A DNA stretch of 64,000 nucleotides from DATIUV01 sp049322755. Lineage in GTDB: Bacteria > Pseudomonadota > Gammaproteobacteria > Burkholderiales > UBA6910. The stretch spans positions 1 through 64,000 of the forward strand of contig JBMOQX010000044.1 of the NCBI GenBank assembly GCA_049322755.1, read 5' to 3'. The notes under the pieces were generated by a model. The model did no database searches. It had not been told where the DNA came from and saw nothing but the letters and a program-made list of their open reading frames with translations. Each line of letters starts with the position of its first letter. The stretch's first letter is position 1. Shown piece after piece: positions 35,201-43,515 of this stretch. The translations under genes were made by a program, and so were the position numbers.

Positions 35201-35626
35201 GTCACCGGCGGCGAGCGGGTGCGCACTTCCAGTTCCAACCTCGTGGATTTCGCCACTCAGGCAGGCTGGTATATCGACTTTCCCGATCCGGGGGAGCGCT
35301 CGGTGACGGACCTCTCGCTCGACCTCGGCACGCTGAGCCTGACCACCAACGTGCCCACGGGCGACGCTTGCGCGGTGGGCGGCTACAGCTGGGTCTACTT
35401 CCTCGACTACCGCACCGGCCAGGCGGTGACGTCGGCGGCCAGCCAGATCGCGGGCCGTTTCCTCGGCAACACGCTCGCCACGCGCCCCGTGGTGGTGAAG
35501 CTGCCCAGCGGCAAGGTGGTGGCGCTGATCCGATCCTCCGCCGGCACGACGCTGGTGCGGGAGGTTCCGATCGGCACCTCGAGCCGGCCCACGAAGCGCG
35601 TGACCTGGCGCGAGCTGTTCCGCTAA
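32267..35626 (+). CDS. pilY1: Type IV pilus tip adhesin PilY1
   Basis: The 1119-residue protein starts MKPLFRPPSRKLGAKRLAF at 32267, with a signal peptide. The N-terminal von Willebrand A domain has the MIDAS start VMFVLDDSGSMGW. A long middle part is followed by a C-terminal beta-propeller: LYVGANDGMLHAFDATTGAE, GSPAVGDICV, VVGGLNLGGRGYFALDVTD and GGDLEGNLWRLDI. PilY1 sits at the pilus tip and takes part in adhesion, surface sensing and retraction control. Length is normal. No pilE follows. Confidence 0.93.
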   Translation: MKPLFRPPSRKLGAKRLAFALLALATAMVVPPRAAASTDLATSPLITSSSSTVRPNVMFVLDDSGSMGWAFMPDSVKGRNDSRCYKNHLYNFVYYNPDFIYQPPVDAAGLAFPNASFYGARYNGFDSGSSTVDLSTSFRAYDDNTSDGNGDDTAQAAYYYKYTGSGAAAPGTCYSDSRYTKVTVNSTSGPGGTDERQNFANWYSYYRTRMLMMKSAAGRAFSALDDKYRVGMTTINNTNYSSNGPEFLSIDAFTATQKSDFFSTLYGVPPSGRTPLRTALDRVGKMYQDPSSIGARDPLEYSCQQNFTILSTDGFWNDSFSGIGNHDNNATSSPRPMYDGGYSGSQDTLADIAMYYYVTDLRTGGATGALGTDVSANNVPPNGKDTATHQHMTTFTLGLGANGVLKYQPDYETAASGDYHKIRTGAVSGCNGWTPDNKCNWPVPSSNNLRTIDDLWHAAVNGRGTYFSAQNPDSLSAGLSGALAGVSVRTGTAAAASTSNPNVTAGDNFVFSSTFRTVKWDSELVAELIDLTTGAIVGAPVWSAQAQLDTKMATNPSSRRVYLMASGATGGLKDFSWTNLSAAQQAFFDATRLTQYPSFSATQRTTATGASLVNFVRGDAQFEDQPSNTNPDKRLYRDREHVLGDIVSSDAAYVKVPPFNYADPGYAAFKSGKTSRQAALYVGANDGMLHAFDATTGAELWALVPTPVLPNLYKLADQDYANLHQYYVDGSPAVGDICVADCALSSAQWRTIVVGGLNLGGRGYFALDVTDPANPVGLWEFTVADDADVGFSFGNPIITKRADGRWVVLVTSGYNNVSPGSGEGFLFVLDALSGVVLDKIGTGVGTTSTPSGLAKINAWVNNASVDNTAQRVYGGDLEGNLWRLDINDSVGAPGKEALRLAQFGVGANTQPVTAKPELGEVNGFAVVYVGTGRYLGLSDLIDASQQSLYAIRDDLSGASLGNVRTPGTLVQQTLTDVTVTGGERVRTSSSNLVDFATQAGWYIDFPDPGERSVTDLSLDLGTLSLTTNVPTGDACAVGGYSWVYFLDYRTGQAVTSAASQIAGRFLGNTLATRPVVVKLPSGKVVALIRSSAGTTLVREVPIGTSSRPTKRVTWRELFR

Positions 35627-35663
35627 GCGCGCGGGCAGCCCACCATTGCAAGTCCGGCCGCGT

Positions 35664-36170
35664 TCACTCCCCGTGGTCGGGCTTGGTTTTCTCGGCCTTC
35701 AGGCTCAGGAAATAGCTGAGCGCCGCCACCACCAGGGCGATGCCGGCGCCGAAGCGCAGCAGGTCGCGCTCGCCGTCCCAGGTCACCACCTGGCCCAGGA
35801 ACAGCACCGCCATGACGACGATCACCACGCCGGTCAACTTGTTCTTGAGGTCGTCCAGGTCGCGGATCACCAGCCACTCGGGCAGCGCCAGCGTCGGGTT
35901 GATGAACAGCTCGTACAGACCCAATGCGATGATGTAGAACACGGTGGCCAGCAGGAACAGGTCCACCACCTCGATGAACGCCAGTGCCAGCGCCTTGGCG
36001 CCCTTGCTGCTCACCTTGGCCTCGCGCACCGCGTCCACCACCAGCATCACCACCTCGATGCCGCCGTAGATCATCAGCGCGCTGGCGGCGACGAACGAGC
36101 CGGCGACGCCGATCACCACCAGATAGCGGGTGGCGGCGAAAAGCCGGCTGCGGATCGGCGGGTCCTGCAC
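35664..36170 (-). CDS. yqhA: YqhA family membrane protein (UPF0114)
   Basis: The 168-residue protein starts with GTG at 36170 (MQDPPIRSRLFAATRYLVV). Four transmembrane helices and the conserved FIEVVDLFLLATVFYIIALG followed by GLYELFI are typical of UPF0114. The function is unknown. The gene converges with pilY1 and is 26 bp after the aldolase gene on the same strand. Confidence 0.88.
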   Translation of the reverse strand: MQDPPIRSRLFAATRYLVVIGVAGSFVAASALMIYGGIEVVMLVVDAVREAKVSSKGAKALALAFIEVVDLFLLATVFYIIALGLYELFINPTLALPEWLVIRDLDDLKNKLTGVVIVVMAVLFLGQVVTWDGERDLLRFGAGIALVVAALSYFLSLKAEKTKPDHGE

Positions 36171-36196
36171 GGGTCGCTATCCTCAGTGGACCGCGC

Positions 36197-37264
<1,068 letters not shown>

Positions 37265-37454
37265 GAGATACCTCCGAATTAAAGCGGTAACAGGGGGAAG
37301 AGTCGCGAATTATCGCCCAATCGCCGACCCCGGCGAAATCGGGCAGCGCCGGCCACCGGGGCGGGCGCCCGTTCGTTGACACTGCGCCGCGGCGGCAACT
37401 AGACTCGATTAGCTTCCCGCCGCGCGACAAAAACCAGTCAAAGGAGAGAATCCC

Positions 37455-38474
37455 ATGCGCACGCTCATCGCAGCCGCCGTCCTGGCGCTGGCCGCCGCCC
37501 CGTTTTCCCTGTCGGCCCGCGCCGCCGACTACCGCGCCGAGTACCGCCTGTCCACGGTGCTGGGCACCGCCTTCCCCTGGGGCAAGGCCGGCGAGCGCTG
37601 GGCCGAGCTGGTGAAGCAGAAGACCGACGGCCGCATCAACATCAAGATGTATCCCGGCACCAGCCTCGTGGGCGGCGACCAGACCCGCGAGTTCTCGGCG
37701 ATCCGCCAGGGCGTGATCGACCTCGCCATCGGCTCCACCATCAACTGGTCGCCCCAGGTGAAGGAGCTGAACCTGTTCTCGCTGCCGTTCCTGATGCCCG
37801 ACTACAAGGCCATCGACGCCCTGACCCACGGCGAGGTAGGCAAGGACCTGTTCGCCATTCTCGAGCGGCAGGGCGTGGTGCCGCTCGCCTGGGGCGAGAA
37901 CGGCTTCCGCGAGCTGTCCAACTCGCGCAAGCCCGTTCGCACGCCCGACGACATGAAAGGCATGAAGTTCCGGGTCGTGGGCTCGCCGATCTTCATCGAC
38001 ACGTTCACCGCGCTGGGTGCCAATCCGACCCAGATGAGCTGGGCCGATGCCCAGCCGGCCCTTTCCAGCAAGGCGGTGGACGGCCAGGAGAATCCGCTGT
38101 CGATTTTCGTCGCGGCCAAGCTCGCGAACCTGGGGCAGAGCCACCTGACGCTGTGGGGCTACGTCGCGGATCCGCTGATCTTCGTGGTCAACAAGGAGGT
38201 GTGGGCGAGCTGGTCGCCGCAGGACCGCGAGGCGGTACGCCAGGCGGCGATCCAGGCCGGCCGCGAGAACGTCGAACTGGCGCGCAAGGGCATCGCCGCG
38301 CCGGACGACACCGTGATCAAGCAGATCGAGGCCGGCGGCGTGCAGGTCTCGCGCCTGACGCCGGAGCAGCACAAGGCATTCCAGCAAGCGACGAAGAGCG
38401 TTTACGCCAAGTGGTCCAAGACCATCGGCGAAGGGCTGGTGAAGAAGGCCGAAGCCGCGATCGCCAAGCGCTGA
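37455..38474 (+). CDS. dctP: TRAP transporter substrate-binding protein DctP
   Basis: The 339-residue protein starts MRTLIAAAVLALAAAPF at 37455, after AAGGAGAG. The signal peptide ends near ARAADYRAEY. DctP motifs follow: GGRINIKMYPGTSLVG-like VKQKTDGRINIKMYPGT, GFRELSNSRKPVRTPDDMKG, KFRVVGSPIF and KAVDGQENPLSIF. It captures a carboxylate-type substrate in the periplasm. The substrate cannot be named. It starts the dctPQM operon. Confidence 0.94.
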   Translation: MRTLIAAAVLALAAAPFSLSARAADYRAEYRLSTVLGTAFPWGKAGERWAELVKQKTDGRINIKMYPGTSLVGGDQTREFSAIRQGVIDLAIGSTINWSPQVKELNLFSLPFLMPDYKAIDALTHGEVGKDLFAILERQGVVPLAWGENGFRELSNSRKPVRTPDDMKGMKFRVVGSPIFIDTFTALGANPTQMSWADAQPALSSKAVDGQENPLSIFVAAKLANLGQSHLTLWGYVADPLIFVVNKEVWASWSPQDREAVRQAAIQAGRENVELARKGIAAPDDTVIKQIEAGGVQVSRLTPEQHKAFQQATKSVYAKWSKTIGEGLVKKAEAAIAKR

Positions 38475-38484
38475 CGGGTGCAGG

Positions 38485-39006
38485 GTGAGCGGTGACACCG
38501 CCGCGGGGCCGCCGCGACCGGATCGCCAGGACCCGAAACCGGACCGCCTGATGCGCTCGCTCCGCCTGGAGCGGGCGCTGATGGCGGGCACCATGGCCCT
38601 GTTGTGCGTCATCACCATGGGCAACGTGGTGGTGCGTTATTTCACCAGCATCTCGTTCGCGTTCACCGAGGAAGTCTCGGTGTTTCTGATGGTGTTCATG
38701 ACGCTGCTGGGCGCCTCCAGCGCGTTCGCCGGCGGCAAGCACATCAACGTCGGACTGCTGCTGGAGCGTCTGCCGGCGGGCGGACGCCGGGCGGCGCGCC
38801 TGCTGGCGCTGACGGCGGCAGGCCTGATGTTCGCCACGCTCGCCTGGTACGGCGCTCGCATGGCCTACGACGACTACCGCTACGAAGTCACCACGCCGGC
38901 GCTGGGCATCGCCCAGTGGCTGTACACCGTGTGGCTGCCGCTGCTGTCGCTCCTGATCCTGCTGCGGCTCGCCCAGCTGGCGCGGCGCGAGTTCGCCGGC
39001 GACTGA
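38485..39006 (+). CDS. dctQ: TRAP transporter small membrane subunit DctQ
   Basis: The 173-residue protein starts with GTG at 38485, 10 bp after dctP. After a short cytosolic lead it has four transmembrane helices with the DctQ pattern VVRYFTSISFAFTEEVSVFL and SSAFAGGKHINVGLLLERL. It binds the large DctM subunit. The dctM start overlaps closely, 2 bp after the stop. Confidence 0.92.
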   Translation: MSGDTAAGPPRPDRQDPKPDRLMRSLRLERALMAGTMALLCVITMGNVVVRYFTSISFAFTEEVSVFLMVFMTLLGASSAFAGGKHINVGLLLERLPAGGRRAARLLALTAAGLMFATLAWYGARMAYDDYRYEVTTPALGIAQWLYTVWLPLLSLLILLRLAQLARREFAGD

Positions 39007-39008
39007 GC

Positions 39009-40289
39009 ATGGACTGGCTGCTCTTCGGCGTGTTTTTGCTGCTGATGGTGGCCGGCGTGCCGCTGTCGGTGTGTCTGGGTCTCGCCGGCGCCGCGGCGAT
39101 CGGCACCGCCGGACTCGGCATGATGTCGGTGCCCACCAGCGTCTACAGCGGCATCGCCAAGTATCCGCTGCTGGCGGTGCCGGTGTTCGTGCTCGCGGGC
39201 ATGATCTTCGAGCGCTCGGGCGTGGCCCGCTCGCTCATCGACTTCGCCGAGAGCATCGTCGGCCGCAGCCGCGGCGGGCTGGCGGTGGCGGCGGTGCTGG
39301 TGTGCATGATCCTGGGCGGCATTTCCGGTTCGGGGCCCGCGGACGCAGCGGCGGTGGGCGCAGTGATGATCCCGGCGATGCTGAAGGCTGGCTACCCGAA
39401 GCCGTTCTCCGCCAGCGTCATCGCCGCCGGCGGCGCCACCGCCATCCTGATTCCGCCCTCCATCGCGCTCATCATCTACAGCCTGCTGGTACCCCAGGCG
39501 TCGGTGCCGGCACTGTTCGCCGCCGGCATCGTCCCCGGCCTGCTGGCGGGCGTGGCATTGATCGGGGCCGTCGTGCTGCTGAGCCTGCGCCATGGTTTCG
39601 GCGGTCTGCGTGAAGGCGAGGTACCGCCGTTCTGGCGCAGCCTGCGCGAAGCGAGCTGGGGGCTTGCGGCACCGGTCATCATCCTGGGCGGCATGAGGAG
39701 CGGTTTGTTCACGCCCACCGAGGCGGCCGTGGTGGCGGTCTTTTACGGGCTTGCGGTGGGCGTCCTGGTCTACCGGGCGCTGGACTGGCGCAAGCTCTAC
39801 GAGCTGCTGGTGGACGCCGCCGAGATCTCGGCGGTGATTCTGCTCATCATCGGGCTGGCCAGCGTGTTCGCCTGGGCGAGCAGCACGCTGGGGACCTTCG
39901 ACCATCTGGCGAAGGCGCTGATCGGCACCGGCGCCTCGCCGCTCATGGTATTGCTGGCGATCATGCTCCTGCTGCTGCTGTCCGGCATGTTCCTGGACGC
40001 CATCTCGATCTACTTCATCTTCCTGCCGCTGCTGGTGCCGATTGCGCTGGCCTTCGACTGGGATCTGGTATGGTTCGGCATCTTGATCACGATGAATCTC
40101 GCCATCGGCCAGTTCACGCCGCCGCTGGCGGTGAACCTGATGGTGACGGCGAAGATCGCGCAGGTGCCGATCGAGACCACGGTGCCGTGGGTCGTGTGGC
40201 TGATCGGTGCCATGCTGGTTGCGCTACTGGTGGTGGCGCTGGTGCCGGAGCTGAGCCTCGCGCTGCCGCGGGCCATGGGTTTTCTCTGA
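39009..40289 (+). CDS. dctM: TRAP transporter large permease subunit DctM
   Basis: The 426-residue protein starts MDWLLFGVFLLLMVAGVPL at 39009. It has about 12 membrane helices. Typical stretches are AKYPLLAVPVFVLAGMIFER, ISGSGPADAAAVGAVMIPAM, GGATAILIPPSIALIIYS and IGQFTPPLAVNLMVTAKI. It uses an ion gradient (usually Na+) to import the DctP-bound substrate. Confidence 0.95.
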   Translation: MDWLLFGVFLLLMVAGVPLSVCLGLAGAAAIGTAGLGMMSVPTSVYSGIAKYPLLAVPVFVLAGMIFERSGVARSLIDFAESIVGRSRGGLAVAAVLVCMILGGISGSGPADAAAVGAVMIPAMLKAGYPKPFSASVIAAGGATAILIPPSIALIIYSLLVPQASVPALFAAGIVPGLLAGVALIGAVVLLSLRHGFGGLREGEVPPFWRSLREASWGLAAPVIILGGMRSGLFTPTEAAVVAVFYGLAVGVLVYRALDWRKLYELLVDAAEISAVILLIIGLASVFAWASSTLGTFDHLAKALIGTGASPLMVLLAIMLLLLLSGMFLDAISIYFIFLPLLVPIALAFDWDLVWFGILITMNLAIGQFTPPLAVNLMVTAKIAQVPIETTVPWVVWLIGAMLVALLVVALVPELSLALPRAMGFL

Positions 40290-40354
40290 CGACACCTTCT
40301 CCCGCGGCGCGATCGGGACGATACTGCGGGAGTCCAAAACCACGAGGGTGCCGC

Positions 40355-40579
40355 GTGGTCAAGCTCAGCTTCCGGATCCGAACCCGCAGCGGCACGCCGG
40401 CGGACAGCGTCACGATCCAGGCGCAGAACCGGGAAACGGCCGAGCGCCGGCTGCGCCAGATGTACCTGGACTGCGAAATCCTGGAGTGTCGATCAGGACC
40501 GGCCGCTGCGGCGGCAGCTTCTTCCTGTGATGGAGGCGAGAAATGCGACTTGAAGGCTCGTGCCACTGCCAGGCGGTGA
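40355..40579 (+). CDS. Small uncharacterised protein upstream of the GFA gene
   Basis: A GTG at 40355 opens a 74-codon frame: VVKLSFRIRTRSGTPADSVT, then QAQNRETAERRLRQMYLDCE and ILECRS. This resembles small proteins with a strand-helix-strand core that end in a Cys pair, but I cannot name the family. It overlaps the next gene by 37 bp in another frame, and the last 25 codons look low-complexity. Confidence 0.4.
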   Translation: MVKLSFRIRTRSGTPADSVTIQAQNRETAERRLRQMYLDCEILECRSGPAAAAAASSCDGGEKCDLKARATARR

Positions 40580-41034
40580 CGTTCCGCGTCGACTCCCGCA
40601 CGCCCTACCCCTACCTGCGCTGCTACTGCTCCATCTGCCGCAAGACCGCGGGCGGCGGCGGTTATGCCATCAACATCATGGGACTCACCTCGACGCTGAA
40701 ACTGAGCGGCCGCAAACACGTCGGCGTGTACCACGCCCGGCTCGGCGTCGGCGCCGACGGCCAGCCCGAGGCGAGCCCGGGGCGGCGGCATTTCTGCCGC
40801 GAGTGCGCCTCGGCGCTCTACATCTGGGACCCGCGCTGGCCGCGCTGGGTCTACCCGTTCGCCTCCGCCATCGACACACCGTTGCCGAAACCCCCGGAGC
40901 GCGTGCACGTGCTGCTGGACTCGATCGCGCCGTGGGTGGACCGCCCGCGCGCCGGCAAGCATGACCGCTGCTTCGCCGAGTGGCCGGAGGAGGCCATCAT
41001 CCAATGGCACCGGCGTCACGGCCTCTACGGCTAG
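40543..41034 (+). CDS. GFA family (CENP-V/glutathione-dependent formaldehyde-activating) protein
   Basis: The 163-residue protein starts MRLEGSCHCQAVTFRVDS at 40543. The zinc-binding cysteines are visible in SCHCQAVTF, RCYCSICRK and HFCRECASALYI. Some relatives act on S-hydroxymethylglutathione, others have unknown substrates. No formaldehyde-oxidation genes are nearby, so the role is open. Confidence 0.85.
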   Translation: MRLEGSCHCQAVTFRVDSRTPYPYLRCYCSICRKTAGGGGYAINIMGLTSTLKLSGRKHVGVYHARLGVGADGQPEASPGRRHFCRECASALYIWDPRWPRWVYPFASAIDTPLPKPPERVHVLLDSIAPWVDRPRAGKHDRCFAEWPEEAIIQWHRRHGLYG

Positions 41035-41039
41035 CGCGA

Positions 41040-41147
41040 TCAGACCAGTGCACGCAGCATCGGCAGCGCCAGCCAGGCGACCAGCGCGGCGCCCCCGAGA
41101 AAGAGCGACCACAGCAGTGCCGCGCGCGCCATGCGCCGGAGTTTCAT
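41040..41147 (-). CDS. Possible 35-residue single-helix membrane protein
   Basis: From an ATG at 41147 the frame reads MKLRRMARAALLWSLFLGG, then AALVAWLALPMLRALV. It is a basic start followed by one hydrophobic helix. It resembles in layout the tiny proteins often placed near membrane oxidases or iron genes, but no sequence family is recognised. It ends just after the GFA gene, convergent. Confidence is low because of the length. Confidence 0.3.
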   Translation of the reverse strand: MKLRRMARAALLWSLFLGGAALVAWLALPMLRALV

Positions 41148-41190
41148 CCGAACCGCCCGCTCGCGCCGCGCGCCGTTCCCGCGGCGGGCA

Positions 41191-41460
41191 TCAATGGTAG
41201 CGTCCGCCGGCCGGTTTCCCGCTCTCGCCCGGGGGGCGGCCCGGGCAGGCATGGGCGGCCCACTCCCCGCACAGGCCGGCGCACATCTGGCGCAGCACGG
41301 AGGGCGCCTCCGCGTGCCCGCGAATCGCCTCCATGTGCCGCAGCACCATGAGCGCGATCCGCGGACACGGCGTGCGATGGTAGCAGCTCATGAGATAGAG
41401 CAGCGCGCTGGTGAGGGTTTCGACGCGGCTTGTGGTCGGATCAATGACGGGTTTCGACAT
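41191..41460 (-). CDS. Small 'LM...CP' family protein, copy A
   Basis: The 89-residue protein starts MSKPVIDPTTSRVETLTSAL at 41460. Core: ALLYLMSCYHRTPCPRIAL, then HMEAIRGH and CAGLCGEW. The same core (LLxxAxxLMxxxxxxxCPxxxxLVxxxL) is in the proteins at 41878-42138 and 52264-52401. All three lie next to an ABM-like gene in the iron island. The start overlaps the end of the ABM-like gene by 20 bp. Function unknown. The shape is helical and cytosolic, with two or three cysteines. Confidence 0.75.
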   Translation of the reverse strand: MSKPVIDPTTSRVETLTSALLYLMSCYHRTPCPRIALMVLRHMEAIRGHAEAPSVLRQMCAGLCGEWAAHACPGRPPGESGKPAGGRYH

Positions 41461-41866
41461 GCGCGATCTCCGGGTATACGGTTACGGGCAATCGGGACGC
41501 GGGCGCGTTTTCCGGCGCCAGGAGCGGGCCACGGCCTTGAGCACGCGCAACCCGGTTCACCTTCACCTGCTTGGGCGCGGCGAAGATCGACGCCACGCGC
41601 GGGCCCTTGCCGCGCCGACACGGCACCGGAAGCGCGCCGCTGGCGGTGAGCACGAACGCATTGTGGCGGGTCCACGCGCGGAACGCCGCGAGCGATACCC
41701 ACACGCTCCAGAGCAGGTGGGACGGCGCGCTGTGGGCGGCGCGGGCCACCTCGACCTTGTTGCAGCCGCGCTGCGCGGCCATCAGTCCCGCAAGCCGCGC
41801 GCAGCGCGCGTCGAACGCGTCGCGCCACGCGGGCAGGACAAAGAAGTACTCCTCGACGACGATCAT
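41441..41866 (-). CDS. ABM-like (dimeric alpha/beta barrel) protein, copy A
   Basis: The 141-residue protein starts MIVVEEYFFVLPAWRDAF at 41866. It shares AF.A.C.RL.GL.....GC, then HLLWSVWVSLAAFRAWTR, with the paralogue at 51833-52267. The pattern (ExF short strand, helix, LLxSVWxSxxxFxxWTR) resembles antibiotic-biosynthesis-monooxygenase folds, a group that includes IsdG-type heme oxygenases. The IsdG catalytic triad is not evident, so activity is unproven. It lies between two small LM-CP genes. Confidence 0.65.
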   Translation of the reverse strand: MIVVEEYFFVLPAWRDAFDARCARLAGLMAAQRGCNKVEVARAAHSAPSHLLWSVWVSLAAFRAWTRHNAFVLTASGALPVPCRRGKGPRVASIFAAPKQVKVNRVARAQGRGPLLAPENAPASRLPVTVYPEIAHVETRH

Positions 41867-41877
41867 CGCGGCGCTCC

Positions 41878-42138
41878 TCAGTGCAGCGCCGCGCCGGCGG
41901 CGCGCTCGTGCTTCTGCGCCTGGTAGAGCAGGTCGTACCACTGGGCGACGAGCCGGCGGCAGACCTCCCGCAGCAGCGGCGGCACCGACGCGTCGGGATG
42001 GCTCTCCACCGCCTGCAGCTGGCGGATGACGAGCTGCGCCTGCGTCGGGCAACCTACCTGCGCGTGCCGCGTCATCAGGTGCAGCGCGGATGCCAGCAGC
42101 GCGGCGGGATCGGGAAGATTCGAGACCGGGTCGGACAT
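41878..42138 (-). CDS. Small 'LM...CP' family protein, copy B
   Basis: The 86-residue protein starts MSDPVSNLPDPAALLASAL at 42138. Core: LHLMTRHAQVGCPTQAQLVI, then QLQAVESHPDASVPPLLREV. It is the first gene of a three-gene minus-strand operon (B, ABM-like A, small A). A Fur box and the paired decamers lie upstream. It aligns with copies A and C over the N-terminal half. Confidence 0.75.
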   Translation of the reverse strand: MSDPVSNLPDPAALLASALHLMTRHAQVGCPTQAQLVIRQLQAVESHPDASVPPLLREVCRRLVAQWYDLLYQAQKHERAAGAALH

Positions 42139-42232
42139 CGGCTACCTCCATCCATCAAACGCAACGGGAATCGGGCGGCACACCGGCGATTCGCTGCGCA
42201 GTACCCGGCAATCGTGCGCCCCTTCTCGCCCT

Positions 42233-42263
42233 TGGCTGGCTGCCGAAGCGGCTTCGCTGGCTG
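42233..42263 (-). repeat. Paired CAGCCAGCC-type decamers upstream of small-protein B
   Basis: TGGCTGGCTG (42233-42242) and TCGCTGGCTG (42254-42263) lie 21 bp apart, about 95 bp upstream of the operon's first start, between it and the Fur box. Read on the gene strand each is CAGCCAGC. Matching pairs occur upstream of other iron-island transcription units. Confidence 0.45.
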
Positions 42264-42313
42264 GGGCTGATCGAGCTCTTAGCCAAGATATCTGCTGAAC
42301 AAAGCGCGATCTA

Positions 42314-42336
42314 TTGAGAATGATAATACGTCTCAT
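42314..42336. promoter_or_regulatory. Fur-box-like operator
   Basis: TTGAGAATGATAATACGTCTCAT resembles the Fur consensus GATAATGATAATCATTATC, with TGAGAATGATAAT and CTCAT arms. It is placed upstream of the minus-strand small-protein operon. The 226 bp to its right (42337-42562), up to the next gene's stop, show no supported gene. Confidence 0.7.
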
Positions 42337-42562
42337 TTGTATAGTCAAGCCACACGACGCGAATACTCCTCCTGCGGCCCGTCCTACAGGCGATCGATTT
42401 TCGTTCGCCATCGCGCTTGCTGTGCTGATGGCCGCTCGCATAGGCGCCCCCGTCGGCATGGCCGGCTGCCCATGCGTGGCTTTTCGCCAGCACGATCGGG
42501 GCGGTCGAGGCCATTCGCGCCAACACCCGGGCGCGGCGCGCCGTTACCCGTCCGGTGAAGAA

Positions 42563-42889
42563 TCAGTTGGGGAGCAGGAGTCCCCGGACCACAGCGCGTT
42601 CGCTTGAGTCTCGACCCAGCGGCCGATGTTCGGATGCGGCATCAGCGGCCGGGCAAACCGGTACGCGAAGCCACAGGCGGTTCTCGCATTCGTCATTGGG
42701 ACCGTGCGCGATGAGGACCGCGCTGGTCGTCGCGGAGTCCGCGGTCACCGATCGAGCGCGTTCCAGCGGAACCTCGCTCACCAGGGGATGCGCATCCATC
42801 GCCCCGGCGAGCCGGAACGTCGCCGAGCTGGACACGAAGACCAGCGATGCAGCGGCCGCCAGTGCCCCATAGCGCAGGCGGCACTTCAT
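42563..42889 (-). CDS. Small secreted protein of unknown function
   Basis: The 108-residue protein starts MKCRLRYGALAAAASLVFV at 42889, a probable signal peptide. The rest has SEVPLERARSVTADSATT, then ECENRLWLRVPVCPAAD. No family is recognised. Its start overlaps the stop of the gene before it (ATGA), so it is the last gene of the receptor-PepSY operon. GC and codon use match neighbours. Confidence 0.55.
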   Translation of the reverse strand: MKCRLRYGALAAAASLVFVSSSATFRLAGAMDAHPLVSEVPLERARSVTADSATTSAVLIAHGPNDECENRLWLRVPVCPAADAASEHRPLGRDSSERAVVRGLLLPN

Positions 42890-43515
42890 GCTCCGAACTC
42901 CTCCGGCCGTTCCCCGCGTCGCCGGATCCTGCTGCCCACACGATGCGTCGAGCAAGCCGTCGGGGCCCGCCTCCGGCCGCCGCCTCGGCGGCGGGCCAGC
43001 CACAGAAACGCGCCGGCGCCGGCCACGGTTGCGAAGGACATCGCGGTCAGCGTCGCCCGAAGTGCAAGCTCGATTTCGCGGCCCGCCGGCGCCGGCAGTT
43101 GCCGGTCCGCGGCTGCCCTGACGCGGCCCCGCGCGGTCATGCCATCGGGCCCTCGGACCACGACGATCGCATTCGCCGGGAAATCGGCCTCCTGCCTCGC
43201 CAGCCGGACCGTCGCCTGGAACGGAAGCCCATGCATCACGAGTCGTGCCGGACCGTTCGCGTTCACCTTCTCGATCTCCACACTGGCGACGTTGGGCATG
43301 CAGCCAGCGCACGCGATTTGCGCAATGACCATGTCGCTCCTGGTCATGCGATCCACCGCCAAGGACACCGTTCCCGCCCAAGGCCCGGCGACAAAGGTTC
43401 CGGCGAAGCGCTCCTGCGCGAAGCGGGGGCCGTAGATCACTTGGACGTGATACCACCCGAAGCCGACCGCAAGAAGCATCACGGCCAGGGACATGCCAAG
43501 CCCGAAGCGATTCAT
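42886..43515 (-). CDS. Membrane-anchored periplasmic protein of unknown function
   Basis: The 209-residue protein starts MNRFGLGMSLAVMLLAVGFG at 43515, an N-terminal anchor. A periplasmic part follows (RTGTF-like FAGTFVAGPWAG, IAQIACAGCMPNVASVEI with a CAGC motif), and a second helix occurs near the C-terminus (TVAGAGAFLWLARRR). The start overlaps the PepSY gene's stop. The CxxC could bind a metal or redox partner. I do not recognise the family. Confidence 0.6.
   Translation of the reverse strand: MNRFGLGMSLAVMLLAVGFGWYHVQVIYGPRFAQERFAGTFVAGPWAGTVSLAVDRMTRSDMVIAQIACAGCMPNVASVEIEKVNANGPARLVMHGLPFQATVRLARQEADFPANAIVVVRGPDGMTARGRVRAAADRQLPAPAGREIELALRATLTAMSFATVAGAGAFLWLARRRGGGRRRAPTACSTHRVGSRIRRRGERPEEFGA

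Noticed and set aside
42311..42526. 71-codon minus-strand frame next to the Fur box
   Set aside because: It overlaps the operator and ends in it, has no ribosome site and no recognisable sequence.
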